Assembly: GCF_001625305.1 (NCBI RefSeq)
Contig: NW_017804176.1
Location: forward strand, 1,511,476-1,575,475
From: Branchiostoma belcheri
Taxonomy: Eukaryota; Chordata; Leptocardii; Amphioxiformes; Branchiostomatidae
Length of the DNA: 64,000 nt
Reading direction: 5' to 3'
Shown: piece by piece, positions 52,714 to 64,000 of the stretch
Numbering within the stretch: the first letter of the stretch is position 1
Layout: each line of letters begins with the position of its first letter
Notes under the pieces: generated by a model
The model's input: only the letters and a program-made list of their open reading frames with translations
Told to the model about the DNA's origin: nothing
The model's database searches: none
Position numbers and translations under genes: made by a program

Positions 52714-55700
52714 CAATAATAATGAATTGATTGTTTCAAGCGATAACTTTATTATGGCACTAGGTCATTGTTCCACAATTACAACAGCAGTTCCAATCCA
52801 GAGTTCTATACACCTTTATTGACTTTTCATTGTTATGATCTTTGTTGTTATTTTTTAAAGTTTAAATGCTCAGGCACAAAAATAAAATGCATCTTTTCGG
52901 CGATACCTAAGGTCTACTTCAGTATGAATGACCCATTTACCCGGAACACGTGATTATACAGATACTAAACGTCAGTAGCCTGATTAAATCGCGTTACGGT
53001 TGCCGCGTCAGCAACTGGGTCAGAGGTGCCTGGAAGTTTGTACTCCCATTCGGTTGAGTGAAAGCCCTTGGTTGAAGACTCTACTCTCTTTGCTTCCTGA
53101 ATAGTTATAACACTGTGTGACATCGTGAGACCTGTAGTACAGAGAATTTCTATGTTTTGTGCCACATTTTACCAACATGTACGTCGTATATATGTCTTGG
53201 AATGGACCCGGACCCGTACGGTGTCGCTGAACTGCACACTGTTGACAGTAACATTGTGTAGTGAAATAGGTCCGAGCCAAGCACTACACTGACTTGGCTG
53301 AAGATGTACCTCTTCTTTTTATCTCGGAGATATTGATGAAGCTGTGCTATGGTTGGCTATGAAGATCGGATTCACAATCGTGACAAATGAATGTAACTTA
53401 TTCAAATCTTCAGAGATAACCAGTGCCAATAAAAACATCTTTGGCGAAAGTTCTATCGTGCTATCGCTAACACGTGAAGGCCATCTAAATTCTAATGGTG
53501 CTACATGTTCTCACGTCTCGAGTTAGCTTGGAGAGACTTCAGTTCGCGTGATACAGTATCGTTTTCGTCTGCACCCTACCGACGTTAACATCCGCTCTGC
53601 CAAGATGGCTGACTGTGATATTTACCCACACTGACAATATCTACCCATTGAAATGGCTAGGATGCTCCCGCTGCTCATTATGTTGGCGATTTCAATTGGA
53701 TAAAATGTACTACACTTGTATATGTCGATGTTTAGATTGCTTTTCACATTCAGACAGACTTTACAAGCGTGTAGTTTTACCACAAGATGGCCCCTTGAAT
53801 GCTCACTGTGATTCTTTCGCCGTAAATCGTGACAGTGTAATGCGCGTGGTGATTGGTTTATGACTCGAGTGGATTGTGGAAGCCTTTATCACGGACTCGT
53901 GACCACCACGAGGGCGCACGGGTGTTTGTTATTGTGCACGTGTCATCAGGTTACCTGTGTCACTGGCAGCGGTTTACGACGCTCCGTTTAGTACAAATGT
54001 CAAGCGTTTTCTTTGATCTGCGTCGAGAAATAGGAAGTTGCACAGAACTCTGTACCTTTAATTTAAAGGAACCAAACATATCGGTGGTTTAAAACTTTGG
54101 GTATTTGTACAAAGCTAATGACAAAACCGTTTTGTCTCTCTGTTGCTTTTCTTCTGCACGCCGCTGGGGGCGCTTCAGTGAGCAAAATGCGGTCCCACGT
54201 GACTAAGCTTGTATCCCCCCCCCCTCACCACTGGTGTAGATTCCCGGGTTTAACCTTGTCTTGTCAATCAACGATCCCCGTATTTATTTTGTGAAAATGA
54301 AACCCTCTTGCCAATGTCAACATCGTTAGATACAATCATACAGAGATTTCTGTCACGATTTCAAACGATCGCACAAGAAAGCACGGCTTAGTACGGATTT
54401 GTGCCGGCCAAATCGCCAACGCCACAGTAACTATAGGACACTGTAGCCAATTGTTGTACTTGAACGTCACGTTCCTACAAGTAGGGCAGACTGTAGGTTA
54501 CATGTTTCAAACGTCAATGTCAAAAAGCACGTGTCCTTAGAGACCAGACTCTTGGATTTTTCCTCACCGTGCCGGTTGGTAGATCTGGTATTGTAATCAG
54601 TGGAGCTGCCAATGACAGGCGAAGAAAAATGGCGTTTTTCTAGGCTTGGCAAAACATACTGTTGTGCATTGAATTTGTTTGAAGAAAGCACGACCGAGCG
54701 AGTTTGTACGTGTATACGTGGCCACGCTTAGTTCCACCATGCTAAGAAAATGTTAGGTTGAATAATCTCCAAACAGATCCCTTTCGGCATCGGTGGCAAA
54801 AAGACAGTATCAAATTGGCCAGGCAGTATCCATTATATATCCAGAGAAGGTCGCCAGCCACCGACGGGATAAGCGACAAAAATGGCCATATATAAAAAGC
54901 TAACTATCATCAACACAACCTCTGCTTGGCGAGTAAGGTTGAAGCCAATATGCACAGTTGTCAACTTAGACAAATATGAGAAAGAACAAGTATCTGTACG
55001 AGGTTTTAAATGTCGATTTCCTTCTGTGCGTGCCTTCTTCCCAGAACGACCGTAACTTTTAAGTGTATTCTAACAAAGATCAAGATTGACGATCGAGTTG
55101 CCAGTTTTCTCCAAGACCTTGCCCTTTATCCTTTTCCCCGAGGCAACAACGTAACGCGTACATAGTGATGGATGTGCAGCCGCGACCAATCGTTATTTGG
55201 GCGAGAAACTTCTGTTCTATTTCTGGCTACAAGAATTCTGCACAGTTGATTTGGTTACAAGTCACTTCCTTCCTGTTAATGTATGAGTTTAAGATAAGAG
55301 GATTACACAGTAATGGATTCGTCTGTGACTTGTACATGTGTTAGGCCATGTAGGTAGTGTTGATGTCCCTTGGATTTGTTAAGGTAGCCTGGTTGGATTT
55401 ATCATACAACCGCTGTACGATCACAAACTGATGGTATTCTTGAGGTAGTTGTACAGGTGTCGTACGCACACCTCAAAATCGTACGACGACCTGCGATCAC
55501 GTCGTTAAATGAACTTGGGTACCATCCATGAAATATCAATTTGTCCTTTTACATGTACTTGTGAAACATTAGGTGATCAAAATTCTTATGGTACAGGAGT
55601 ACCATGTCAGAGCACGGCCACTCAACAATGTTTACAATACAAATATTGTTGTAGTTATCACAATCTGTGTCTTTGTTATTTTATCCGTTGATGATTTGGT

Positions 55701-57080
55701 TTTGGGGTTATAAGCTATTCAGTAGCATATGGGACTGGTTTTAAAAACCCTAGGCCTCTTTGGATGACTTTAAGGTAACAACACGCTGTAAAACAAAAAT
55801 GCCAGGGTTATCTACTTATGAGCAGAATGAAGAATGTGCTCTACTCTTATCACTACCAGGCATCAGTTTGAACATGTTGCAGAAGTGCTCCAAAACATCT
55901 GTACTTTATATCGGTATCGCCCGAGGGGACGGATCTACTTTCCTGCAGAGGGATTAAATGATATCAAAACCATCTATTAACGCTCCTGTATCAGACTATC
56001 AGTAGTGATATGTTTGTTCTGACAGTAAAGTACGTACACGTGTTGACTTGTATGTTTGTATACGCACAGTTACCAACGAGAATTTGTATAAACTGTTTAC
56101 ATTTTGAAGCATCGATGGTATCAGTAACAACATCTTTCGCCTTGTTTGAATAGGATTATAGTCTTAGGTAGATACTGTAGATCATTTTATGTTTGTGGCA
56201 CTTGAATTTTATGGTGAAAATTTAAGAGTTTGCAGTTTATGTCTTTGCCTTCAAGCAATGGAAGTATAAACAATATTGCAAGACAATGTTTGTGAAAACC
56301 CGCAAACTTTAAAAAAGACCACAAAATGTTAAAATTTACAGTGGACATTCCTGGTTCCAATCATTTTCACGCTGGGCAGCCCACGCAGATGTAACAGCAG
56401 ATAGGCGCTTCTTAAAGGATTTCTCAATTCCTTAAAGGACTCCTCCCTAATCTCTGCCTTGAAGGAATCGCCGTGGGAAGCAGTGTGTCGATTACCGGAT
56501 TATCAAGACACATCTGTCCATTACTTTCTGATGTTAGGATCCCAAGCTTGGAAAATGGCTCTTGTAATTATGTATGGGTCCAATTTCGAGCATTTGGTGA
56601 AAAGACAATTGATTAGAGATTGTAAGGATAAGTTTGCCAGGTTGAAAGTGACACCAGTGAATAGTAAATATGTGCCCCTGACATATTAGTACTGCTGTTA
56701 GTAATACTATCTTCCACTTAAGATGCACAAAAGTATGTCTTCTATGTGAGACTTCATATCTTTTCTTCACCAGAGCGTAACTGAAGCCAAACATTCACCA
56801 AAGCTCTTGTGTAATTAGTTTTGGGCCTGTTATCTACCAAAGACGCTTTTCGGTATCCTTTAATTTTTTGCATGAGTTACGGTATACCCGCCTTGGGCAG
56901 GGATGGCGCCCAAAACCCACGTTTCTCACGGTCCAGAATTTCACCCGATAAGTCAAAGAAACATCAGATTCGAATTCCCAAGTTTACACAAGCTTGTCAA
57001 GAAGAAGTAAAGAATTGGAACTGTGATAGATAATCATATGGTACCAACATGTCAAACTGGAAGCATTTGAGTACGTGTAG

Positions 57081-57180
57081 TTTGCACTCACGTGACTATG
57101 ACGTCACATTGTTCGCCATGTTGGATGGTTAAACCTGAAAGTTGTCATGTAAATGTTGATTATTTTTGTAATTACAGTTA
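57081..57180 (+). mobile_element. CACGTG/CRE-bearing MITE, copy 1
   Basis: A 23-bp terminal motif (57084-57106) runs from GCACTCACGTG to TATGACGTCA. After it come a CGCCATGTTGG block and GGTTAAACCT. The same order occurs at 57457 and, inverted, at 63206-63227. The right end of this copy is not identified. Confidence 0.55.
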
Positions 57181-57452
57181 CGTGGTTATGATAATGTGCA
57201 CATCTAATGATCGACGACAGCATCCATTTTTACGACATTCATTCAGCTTATACATTCGCAATTTTGTAAGCAATTTTTTTCTAACTGATGACGCATTTGT
57301 TTTGCCGTTTCAGGTGGAAAGCCCACACCTTCCAGAAGGAAGATCCGGTCATGGAAAAAACGGCTGCTGAGACTACAGGGTTTCGGGAGCATGTTGCTGC
57401 TGGACAGGAACAACAAGCCAATGGTGGGTTTCCCTTTGGTGGACAATAATGA

Positions 57453-57560
57453 GCTTGCACTCACGTGACTATGACGTCAGTATTGTCCGCCATGTTGGGT
57501 GGTTAAACCTTGAAGTTGCCAGGGAAATCAAGTTGTATGTAATTTCAGTCGAATGCAAAC
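57453..57560 (+). mobile_element. CACGTG/CRE-bearing MITE, copy 2
   Basis: Direct repeat of the copy at 57081 with the identical 23-bp terminal motif (57457-57479), then CCGCCATGTTGG and GGTTAAACCT. The 270 bp between the two contain an exon-like open stretch (57315-57420) of unknown origin. Confidence 0.55.
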
Positions 57561-60500
57561 TCAGTGTAAACATGCAAATGTACAGATCTGATTGGAGGTC
57601 CCATTTTTGAGAAGAACCACCACACTTTATCGAAAATCCCCGGGTATGAGTGGATCAAACCATACAGTCCGGTCTTACGCAGCTTGTACTTACTGTACAA
57701 AAACTGGTGTGTTACGCCTGACGGCGATTTACCAGTTATGCGAAACAAACCAACAAGTCAGTCGGTTGAATGCCCCAATGTGCAAGAAACATTTAGACGA
57801 AATATCAGTTAGTTCAACTGATTTCAGCATACTAACCTCCGGTCTTTCATCAAGAACTAGGTGATGCAATCTGTGTCACTGTAGGTCAGCTGGTGTTCCA
57901 CGACTCCGGGCCGCCACGTTCTCAAGTCATCTTATACATGTGGGAAATCGAGTTGAGTTTACGAGCAATTCTGCTAGGATTGAAGCTCTACACAGGCAAC
58001 CTTTTTACCGTGCCAAAGCAAAATTATAAAACGTGAGTGGAGTTGGCTGAAAATTTTGCCTGTGTCATCTCAACGATTTCAGGAAGACATATATGTTCTT
58101 AATAATATCGCAACAATGTATTCGTCAACAAGTATAGAATGGACCTCATTTTCTAGCAATGGAAAAAAATCTTCTTGTGCTGTTTTGCTTTGCTTTGTTT
58201 AAAAAAAAAAGATTTCGAAATGGTCCCCTTGACGACCTTTGACAAAGCAATATCGTTCACAAATGACATTTGAATATATGAGACCACCCCACGACTTGTT
58301 GAATGACCGCATTATGGGTGGGTCATATTCTGAGGATTTACTTTCAGTCACTCCCCTCCCCACCCCCTCATCTTAGCATCTAGTATTTGGCTTTGACATT
58401 TTCGGTATGCAGCATGCCATTCTTGATCAAATCCATGGAAGGCATTGACCCATATAGTAACCCTTCTTGCTCTTTGTAAAAAGACAGTGTCAACTTGGGA
58501 AGAAACTATTGATCTATGAATAGACAAGTATAAGCTATATGTGACATTGTGTGACAAATATTATTTAAAATCATATTACCAGTAATGTTAATATTTGCTC
58601 ATTCATTTCCTCATGTGTGGTCCATATCAGTATAGAAATAAGTAGAATACTTTTAAAAACCCTAAAATAAAACTACCTATACCCCAGCTATAAACTAAGT
58701 TGGCCTGGTGCCGATAGAAAGTTCTGTGACAGAAAGCATCAGAGTGGACACCTAAGTCGATAACAAAGCTATATAAGTTAGAACTCAGGAGTCGTGAAAC
58801 AAATGAGGGCAACAAAGGTGTTCATACCGTTAACGTGGCATGTAGATAACTAGTACTGGTGTTACATCCAACGGAGAACATCAACTGTATCACTACCGAA
58901 AGAATTTCTCTCTAGGCTTCTTTCCACTCGCCTTCCTTTTGGCACGGTCATGGCAACAGACAACGCCTTGTGCCCACCACCCTGCCATTGTAAACTTGAC
59001 GGCAACAGTGCCAAGTTGGATGTTAGGATGTCAGTGTGTAGGTGTCTGTGGTTGTTACCTGAAGCCACCACACATTACTTCAGTACGTCATGTAGGGTGT
59101 GAGAAGTGTTACCACAGGATGAGGGGGTGACGGCATGTCTAGTTCTCTCTCCGAGTACACGATGCAGTGGAGGCAACACTCAAAGACTCGCCTAAGACTT
59201 TAAGTAACATTGGCATGTTTTTGTCAAGGCTTGGAGATTAGATTCAATGTATCGAATGTCCGTAGAAAATCCATTTAGTCTGCATAATTATGTTATCACA
59301 TTTGTGGTAGGCTGTTGTACGATTATGATGCCGCAGAATTTTCAAACAGCCATTTGCCAGCCTGGCCGAAACATAACGGCTTAAATTATCCCTAGCCCCA
59401 GCTCTAGAAGTTCTGAAGAGTTCATGAACTGGAAGATTGGTTTATTTTTATCGGCTCCACGATGTGCAACGCGATACAGTAAAGAGTGTCTCAGATTGCC
59501 TCTTAGATACGGCAATACGTGAACCACGTTCAGATATACCGTTAATGGAGGTGGTGCCAGCCGGTTGATTAGGGTCCTTAGCGGCCTCCCGCCTACGGGC
59601 ACTCCACTACTGACGACTTCGGTCTTATTTTGTTTGCCATCTGATATCCTGACAAAAGACAGTACCACGGCAGCTTCAACACAGAGAGGTCTTGTTCCTG
59701 ACTTTAGATGTCACACGTGTTGCAAAGAGAGTCTGAAGGTATCTTTTGTTGTTGGGTTGGAGAGACACTGCTGTCATCTGTTCTCAACGTGTCCGTGGTT
59801 GGTGAACTCCCGAATGGAGACATTTTGAACACAATAGTGTCAAGTGTTTCTTTTGATGAGGTAATTCCGTCTTCTAGAACATTTCTAAAGACAAGACTCT
59901 TGGAACAGTGGGATCAGTCGGGTATGTCAGGATCTGTCAGCTCTAAGCCTGAAAAGCCCTTTTCCCATAAGTCTCTGGAGTCGTCCGATCATGACACACC
60001 TTATACGAATGAACGCTTAGGCGAGTTTGTATAGTCTAGACTCTAGAGGTTACCCTTAGTATGCTTAAAAAGCTCTATGATACTCCCTTAAGATCTCGAA
60101 GATCTGGACAATTGAAACTCTCAGAACGAAACAATCCTGACCCTGGCCATAAACCGAAGTCGATGAAGAAGATGGCATAGGTAAAAGATAAGATAAAAGG
60201 CATTTATCTTTGATCCTTGCTTCTGTCACAGCCTACTAAAACTCTGCGACACAAAAGTCGTAGGACGGCCCACGGCGACTGTGACCTCCCCATAACCGCA
60301 ACAATGCCTTCTGTGGTCTCCATGGAAGTTTATGATGAACAATGTCATGATCTATGACTCGTAAACAGCAAAACGTAAGCGACAAATAGACAATGATTCC
60401 CTTTGATGATTCACGAGTATCCTGCGCTGTATTTTCATCACACAGACGTCTTTCTAATCTATCACGGATTGACAGGGACAGGGTGTTCAAGTCGGATATG

Positions 60501-61769
60501 CCTGGTCACGAAATCCAGCCATTAGCTTTCAACTGTTGGTCACGTCCGATCGTAATCTGCCGCGGAACACCCTAGCGGAAAGCTTAATGTCCGCACACCG
60601 GGTTGACACATGAGCCTAATACACGCCTAATACATATGGTATGTCTGACATATGGCGACCTGACTTTCAAAAATAATATTTGCTTAATGCGATATGAGAG
60701 TGAGAGAGCTCTCCCAAGAGCCAGCCACGTTTTCCGATATTATGGTATTTTTTTTTCTGAAAACGCGAAAGATTTTGCAGAAGTTTTTTTATTTTTTTAT
60801 GAATTCGTGACCTGAGTTGACATCATCTTCTGAACGGTTGCCATAGATACTAGTAGATACCCGTGTCTTACAAGGTTTGAATAGCTTCAGTGCATTAATT
60901 TTGTGTCTATGATCGCTATTCCAACTCTTCTGTCGCGTCATTATAGTGGCTTTACGTATCCTGTTGTTCGTGAGAGCATTATTGCTGTTGCTGGAGTCAT
61001 TAAAATCATAAACATGATCATATGAGTTCAGCTATACGTACTGAACTATTCTACTCTGAACATGCACGTTTTACAGAGGGGTTTTTAACAGGTACCATGA
61101 AAAAGGGATGAAAATACCTCCAGTTACAAGATGATAAAATACAAACTTGTTAAGGTTCTACGCAAGTCGGAAACACGTACAGAGATGCATAATACCGCAT
61201 GGACATCTGAACCTGGTGACATGAGCAAGACTGGCAACGATTAGCAAACCTGACTACGTACATACGGTTATGAAAATACAGTGTACATCTCTACCCTGTG
61301 GACGCATATTTATCGTTTATACATCTGTTTGGAGGCAGTAAAATATTCGAATACCCATTTATCCATTTATACCTTGGATGCCAGGCTGTTTCCAGGGCTT
61401 ACACTGGCCAGCTCCACGGCTCTAGGGCCAACATGCTCCCAAGGAAATTTTACCGTGAGGGTCTGACCCACTGTGGTAAAATCCTTGGTATTGGGGGGTC
61501 ATTTTAGTCTATAGACCCTGGAGACAGTCTGGTACCCAGGCTAGCATCCTTCGGGCAAAATTAGATCCCTATTGAAGCCATTTGCGATAGATAAACGGAA
61601 ACAACTGCCTTCCACATGATGGAACAATGATAACTAATGCCATACATGTGTGTGAAGAGATAGGGGCACGGCCAGACTGTAAAAGAGAGAGCCGACATCT
61701 GACAACACGGCTTCGTCCTTGGCAGAGACCCAGGGCACTCCGTATTATTAAAACAAAACCTTAGCTCGT

Positions 61770-62115
61770 GCCCTCACCACTCCGGAAACAGACTACGGAT
61801 TTGCGGCCACTTCAGAGGCGCCGCCTAGCGTTTGAGCCAAAAATGGCCTTCCTCTGGTTAAGACTAAAGCGATAAGCCAAGTACAAGGTCATTTTAGCGT
61901 CATATTTGGCGTTGACGTTCCTTGCTGTGTGCCCTCCCTGCTGTGGGCCACTCAGGAAACAGAGAGCGGATTTGTGGTCACTTTAGAGGCGTCGCCTAGC
62001 GTTTGAACCCACAAATGGTCTTCCGATCGTTGAGACAAACGCGATCTGTCTAGGGCAATGTTTCGATGTCATATTGTCGATGTCGATGTCATATTTGGTG
62101 TTAACGGAAAGACAG
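61770..62115. repeat. Diverged tandem duplication, about 171-bp period
   Basis: GAGGCGCCGCCTAGCGTTTG (near 61815) recurs as GAGGCGTCGCCTAGCGTTTG (near 61986). Matching text on both sides includes the AAACAGA...GCGGATTTG block and ATGGC/TCTTCC. Identity is high in the core and low at the edges. Confidence 0.65.
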
Positions 62116-63034
62116 TGTCCACAACAGAAAGATTCAGGATCCTGTTTGGAATGGAGGCTTGAAGATGAAAGGCGGAGATTCTGCTGCAGTACCATAGAAA
62201 GCCGCTAAGGAGCCCATGATTGAACTTACAATTGGTTTTACCAACACCTACAGGCCAAATATTATTAAGATTCATTTACAGCTTCTAGAGTTATGCTCAC
62301 AGAGAAACAAATTTAAACCCACAAACAGCACCGAAAACATAGCATACCCTTCTTGGCGAAGGCTGCGAGTTTTTGTATTTGACGCTTGTACTAGTAATAT
62401 TCAGTAAAATTTTAGTTTTTAGCAGAAGTTCTCCAGGATTGTTGTGCACATGCAAACTTTGAAACTTGAGTCCAAGTTGTAAGGGTACCGGTAACGACAT
62501 CATCAGAGCTCTCGCGCCACCTAGCGACGAAAAAAGCAACTGCATAAAAAATCCCTGCCAGACGTGAAATATTGCACGCAACTTGTGCGCGAAGCTTTAT
62601 CAAATTGGCTCCAAACGACGGTACAAGTACAAAATGTGCTGCACGTGTTCTACACCGCTCAGACATAATCACCTCCTACAGTTTAGGGTCATGCTGTACA
62701 AACTGTGAATGTGTAGAATATATCTGACAGTAGTATGGGACTGAGAAGCGATGTTTATCAGGAAACCATGCTTTATTGAGCACCAAGGGTGGCTTCGGAT
62801 CGCCACGTGTCCAGTCAAAACACAGTTATCTTTAATGCGTGGGTTATTACTGGTCGATCGTGTCTGTCGGCATATTTGTCACACGTAGTTACTTGGTCCA
62901 TCAACTGTTTTGCTGAGGGCTTGTAACAATGATGGTTACTTTTTCTACTGCAAATGATGAGCATCCAGAGTATCCCAGACGCATTTTCTCTTTTTCTTGG
63001 ATGTTTTACGTTTTATCCGCCTAAAGGAAGGATG

Positions 63035-63230
63035 CTTGACCGTGACGCCACATGTAGATCCGCCATATTGTTCGGTTAAACCTAGAAGAGTCAAATGTAT
63101 ACATTTTCATGCGTAATTCCAATGTCTACATTGTTACAAATTTTTAAATTTAAAAACCTACCAAGCAGCTTCTAGGTATAACCATCCGGCATGACGGGCA
63201 ATACTTACGTCATAGTCACGTGAGTGCAAA
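63035..63230. mobile_element. CACGTG/CRE-bearing MITE, copy 3 (both ends present)
   Basis: The right end (63206-63227) is the inverted 23-bp terminal motif with its last base lost. The left arm, from about 63039, reads GTGACGCCACATG, then CCGCCATATTG and GGTTAAACCTAGAAG. The right arm reads CTTCTAGGTATAACCATCCG, then CGGCATGACGGG. The arms are imperfect inverted repeats of about 50-60 bp around an AT-rich core, a MITE layout. It ends about 80 bp before the next integrin exon. Confidence 0.6.
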
Positions 63231-63311
63231 CAACCTATTCACTCAATCGGCCTACTCACAGATGAATGTTCATGTATCCATCCGCCTATCTTTGTTTGTT
63301 CTCCTCTACAG

Positions 63312-63429
63312 GCATGCTCCACGTTGAAAGAGACGAAGCTGGGGTCCGGAGTGATGCGGTCGAGGTGTTTTTCCATCAACCGGTACCTGGCCTTGGAGGG
63401 GTACAGCGGGGTCACACCCTGTGCTGTAG
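63312..63429 (+). CDS. Probable further integrin alpha exon (partial)
   Basis: A 118-bp stretch is bounded by a good acceptor (CCTCTACAG|G) and a consensus donor (GTAG|GTAAGT). One frame gives 39 residues ending SRCFSINRYLALEGYSG..PC. The Cys-Phe-x-(hydrophobic)-x-x-x-Leu-Ala pattern with a following Cys resembles the segment between blades 1 and 2 of integrin alpha-6/alpha-7-type chains. That frame starts in phase 0, whereas the exon ending at 43700 ends in phase 1, so an intermediate exon must exist if both are one gene. The phase-1 frame is also open but does not look like integrin. The gene would continue past the window. Confidence 0.5.
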
Positions 63430-64000
63430 GTAAGTGCCTTAATAAAGACAAAACAAACTGTGTCAAAGAGCGAGATTTAAGGATCCGTTTTGTTTGTCAG
63501 CACTCCGTTGTAACGTCCCATGGGAAACTTGTGCACGGAGGTGCATTCCTAAGTACAGACGCCAGAGGACGCTTTAACTTCTCAGATGGAATTGATTGTT
63601 CAATGTGGAGAAATAGATCAATCCGCGTGAATTGCTCCTTTTTTCACACACAAATTCGCAATGAAAGTTTCTCCTTGTTTGGGGGGTGGGGCTGGTAAGG
63701 TAATAGAACTTTGTAAACGATATTTCCCTTTTTTGTCGAGCTTCTATATTGATTTTATATGGCCTTAATTTTTTTTCTACAAAAATAGGAGGCGTATTAT
63801 GTCCCTGATTTGGACTCAAGGATCCTCAACTAGTTCGGCCATATGATCATAAGTGATGCTAGAAAAGCTTAAGGCAGATATTTTGATATCAGTTACCTGG
63901 GACTCCAAATGAAGTGGGCTTAGAGTTTATTTAAAACAGCGGGAATGTGAAGGATAGCCCTGCATACCTGATCATCTGTTCCAGACTTCCCCTTCAATCC
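63430..64000 (+). other. Noncoding right edge (probable integrin intron)
   Basis: No further exon recognised. An open frame continues from the preceding exon past the donor but loses coding character. Confidence 0.4.

Larger units (their letters stand above)
43701..63311 (+). other. Long integrin intronic interval with repeats and no recognised exon
   Basis: Nearly 20 kb between integrin exons. It holds an inverted repeat, an RFX-like palindrome, a microsatellite, a minisatellite, tRNA-like and MITE elements listed separately, and no gene I can support. Phase arithmetic requires at least one exon here: one side ends in phase 1 and the next exon, in its integrin-like frame, starts in phase 0. 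I looked for the expected W-L/F-G ... C-A-x-R blade text and did not find it. Open frames at 44212-44691, 45508-45801, 47004-47305, 48428-48844 and 59708-60034 have no recognisable domain. Confidence 0.45.

Noticed and set aside
59708-60034. 108-codon open frame
   Set aside because: No domain recognised and no splice or promoter context; left unannotated.

Overview
The window reads as draft genomic DNA from an invertebrate chordate, most likely a lancelet (Branchiostoma). Small exons are separated by GT-AG introns, long stretches are gene-poor, there is a 20-N assembly gap at 7941-7960 and a single N at 10024, and the proteins look chordate-like. The species is inferred; no search could be run. 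Four genes can be supported.

Left part (1-26.4 kb): prdm1 (Blimp-1), plus strand. Seven coding exons between 18594 and 23989 join in frame into 730 residues: a PR domain, a proline-rich middle, four C2H2 zinc fingers, a fifth C2HC finger and an acidic serine-rich tail. The 18 kb upstream holds no recognisable coding sequence. It does hold several promoter-like clusters: an RFX X-box plus CRE at 1.9 kb followed by a possible noncoding exon, a GC-rich block at 8.7-9.3 kb, and octamer/ISRE/CRE motifs at 18.25 kb. A few sites resemble PRDM1's own binding motif. The likely 3' UTR runs to about 26.4 kb and has adjacent miR-9 and let-7 seed matches.

Centre (27.3-31.7 kb): two nuclear genes for mitochondrial proteins lie head to head with 248 bp between start codons. 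mrps6 (mitoribosomal protein bS6m, minus strand, 3 exons, 170 residues) has a long charged C-terminal extension. atp5po (OSCP of ATP synthase, plus strand, 8 exons, 212 residues) is complete. The same two genes are divergent neighbours on human chromosome 21, which suggests an old shared promoter arrangement.

Right part (32-64 kb): 32.2-37.3 kb contains two near-identical 843/844-bp mobile elements with terminal inverted repeats, 3' hairpins ending CTAGTT and internal tandem repeats of about 164 bp. They look like non-autonomous Helentron-type rolling-circle elements. One copy is nested inside a second element of the same design. From 40868 a plus-strand integrin alpha gene begins (signal peptide and first FG-GAP blade in two exons). 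It probably continues at an exon at 63312-63429 and runs off the right edge, which gives about 20 kb of intronic sequence with MITEs, a LINE tail, tRNA-like SINE remnants, a microsatellite, a minisatellite and inverted repeats. At least one integrin exon in that interval was not found.
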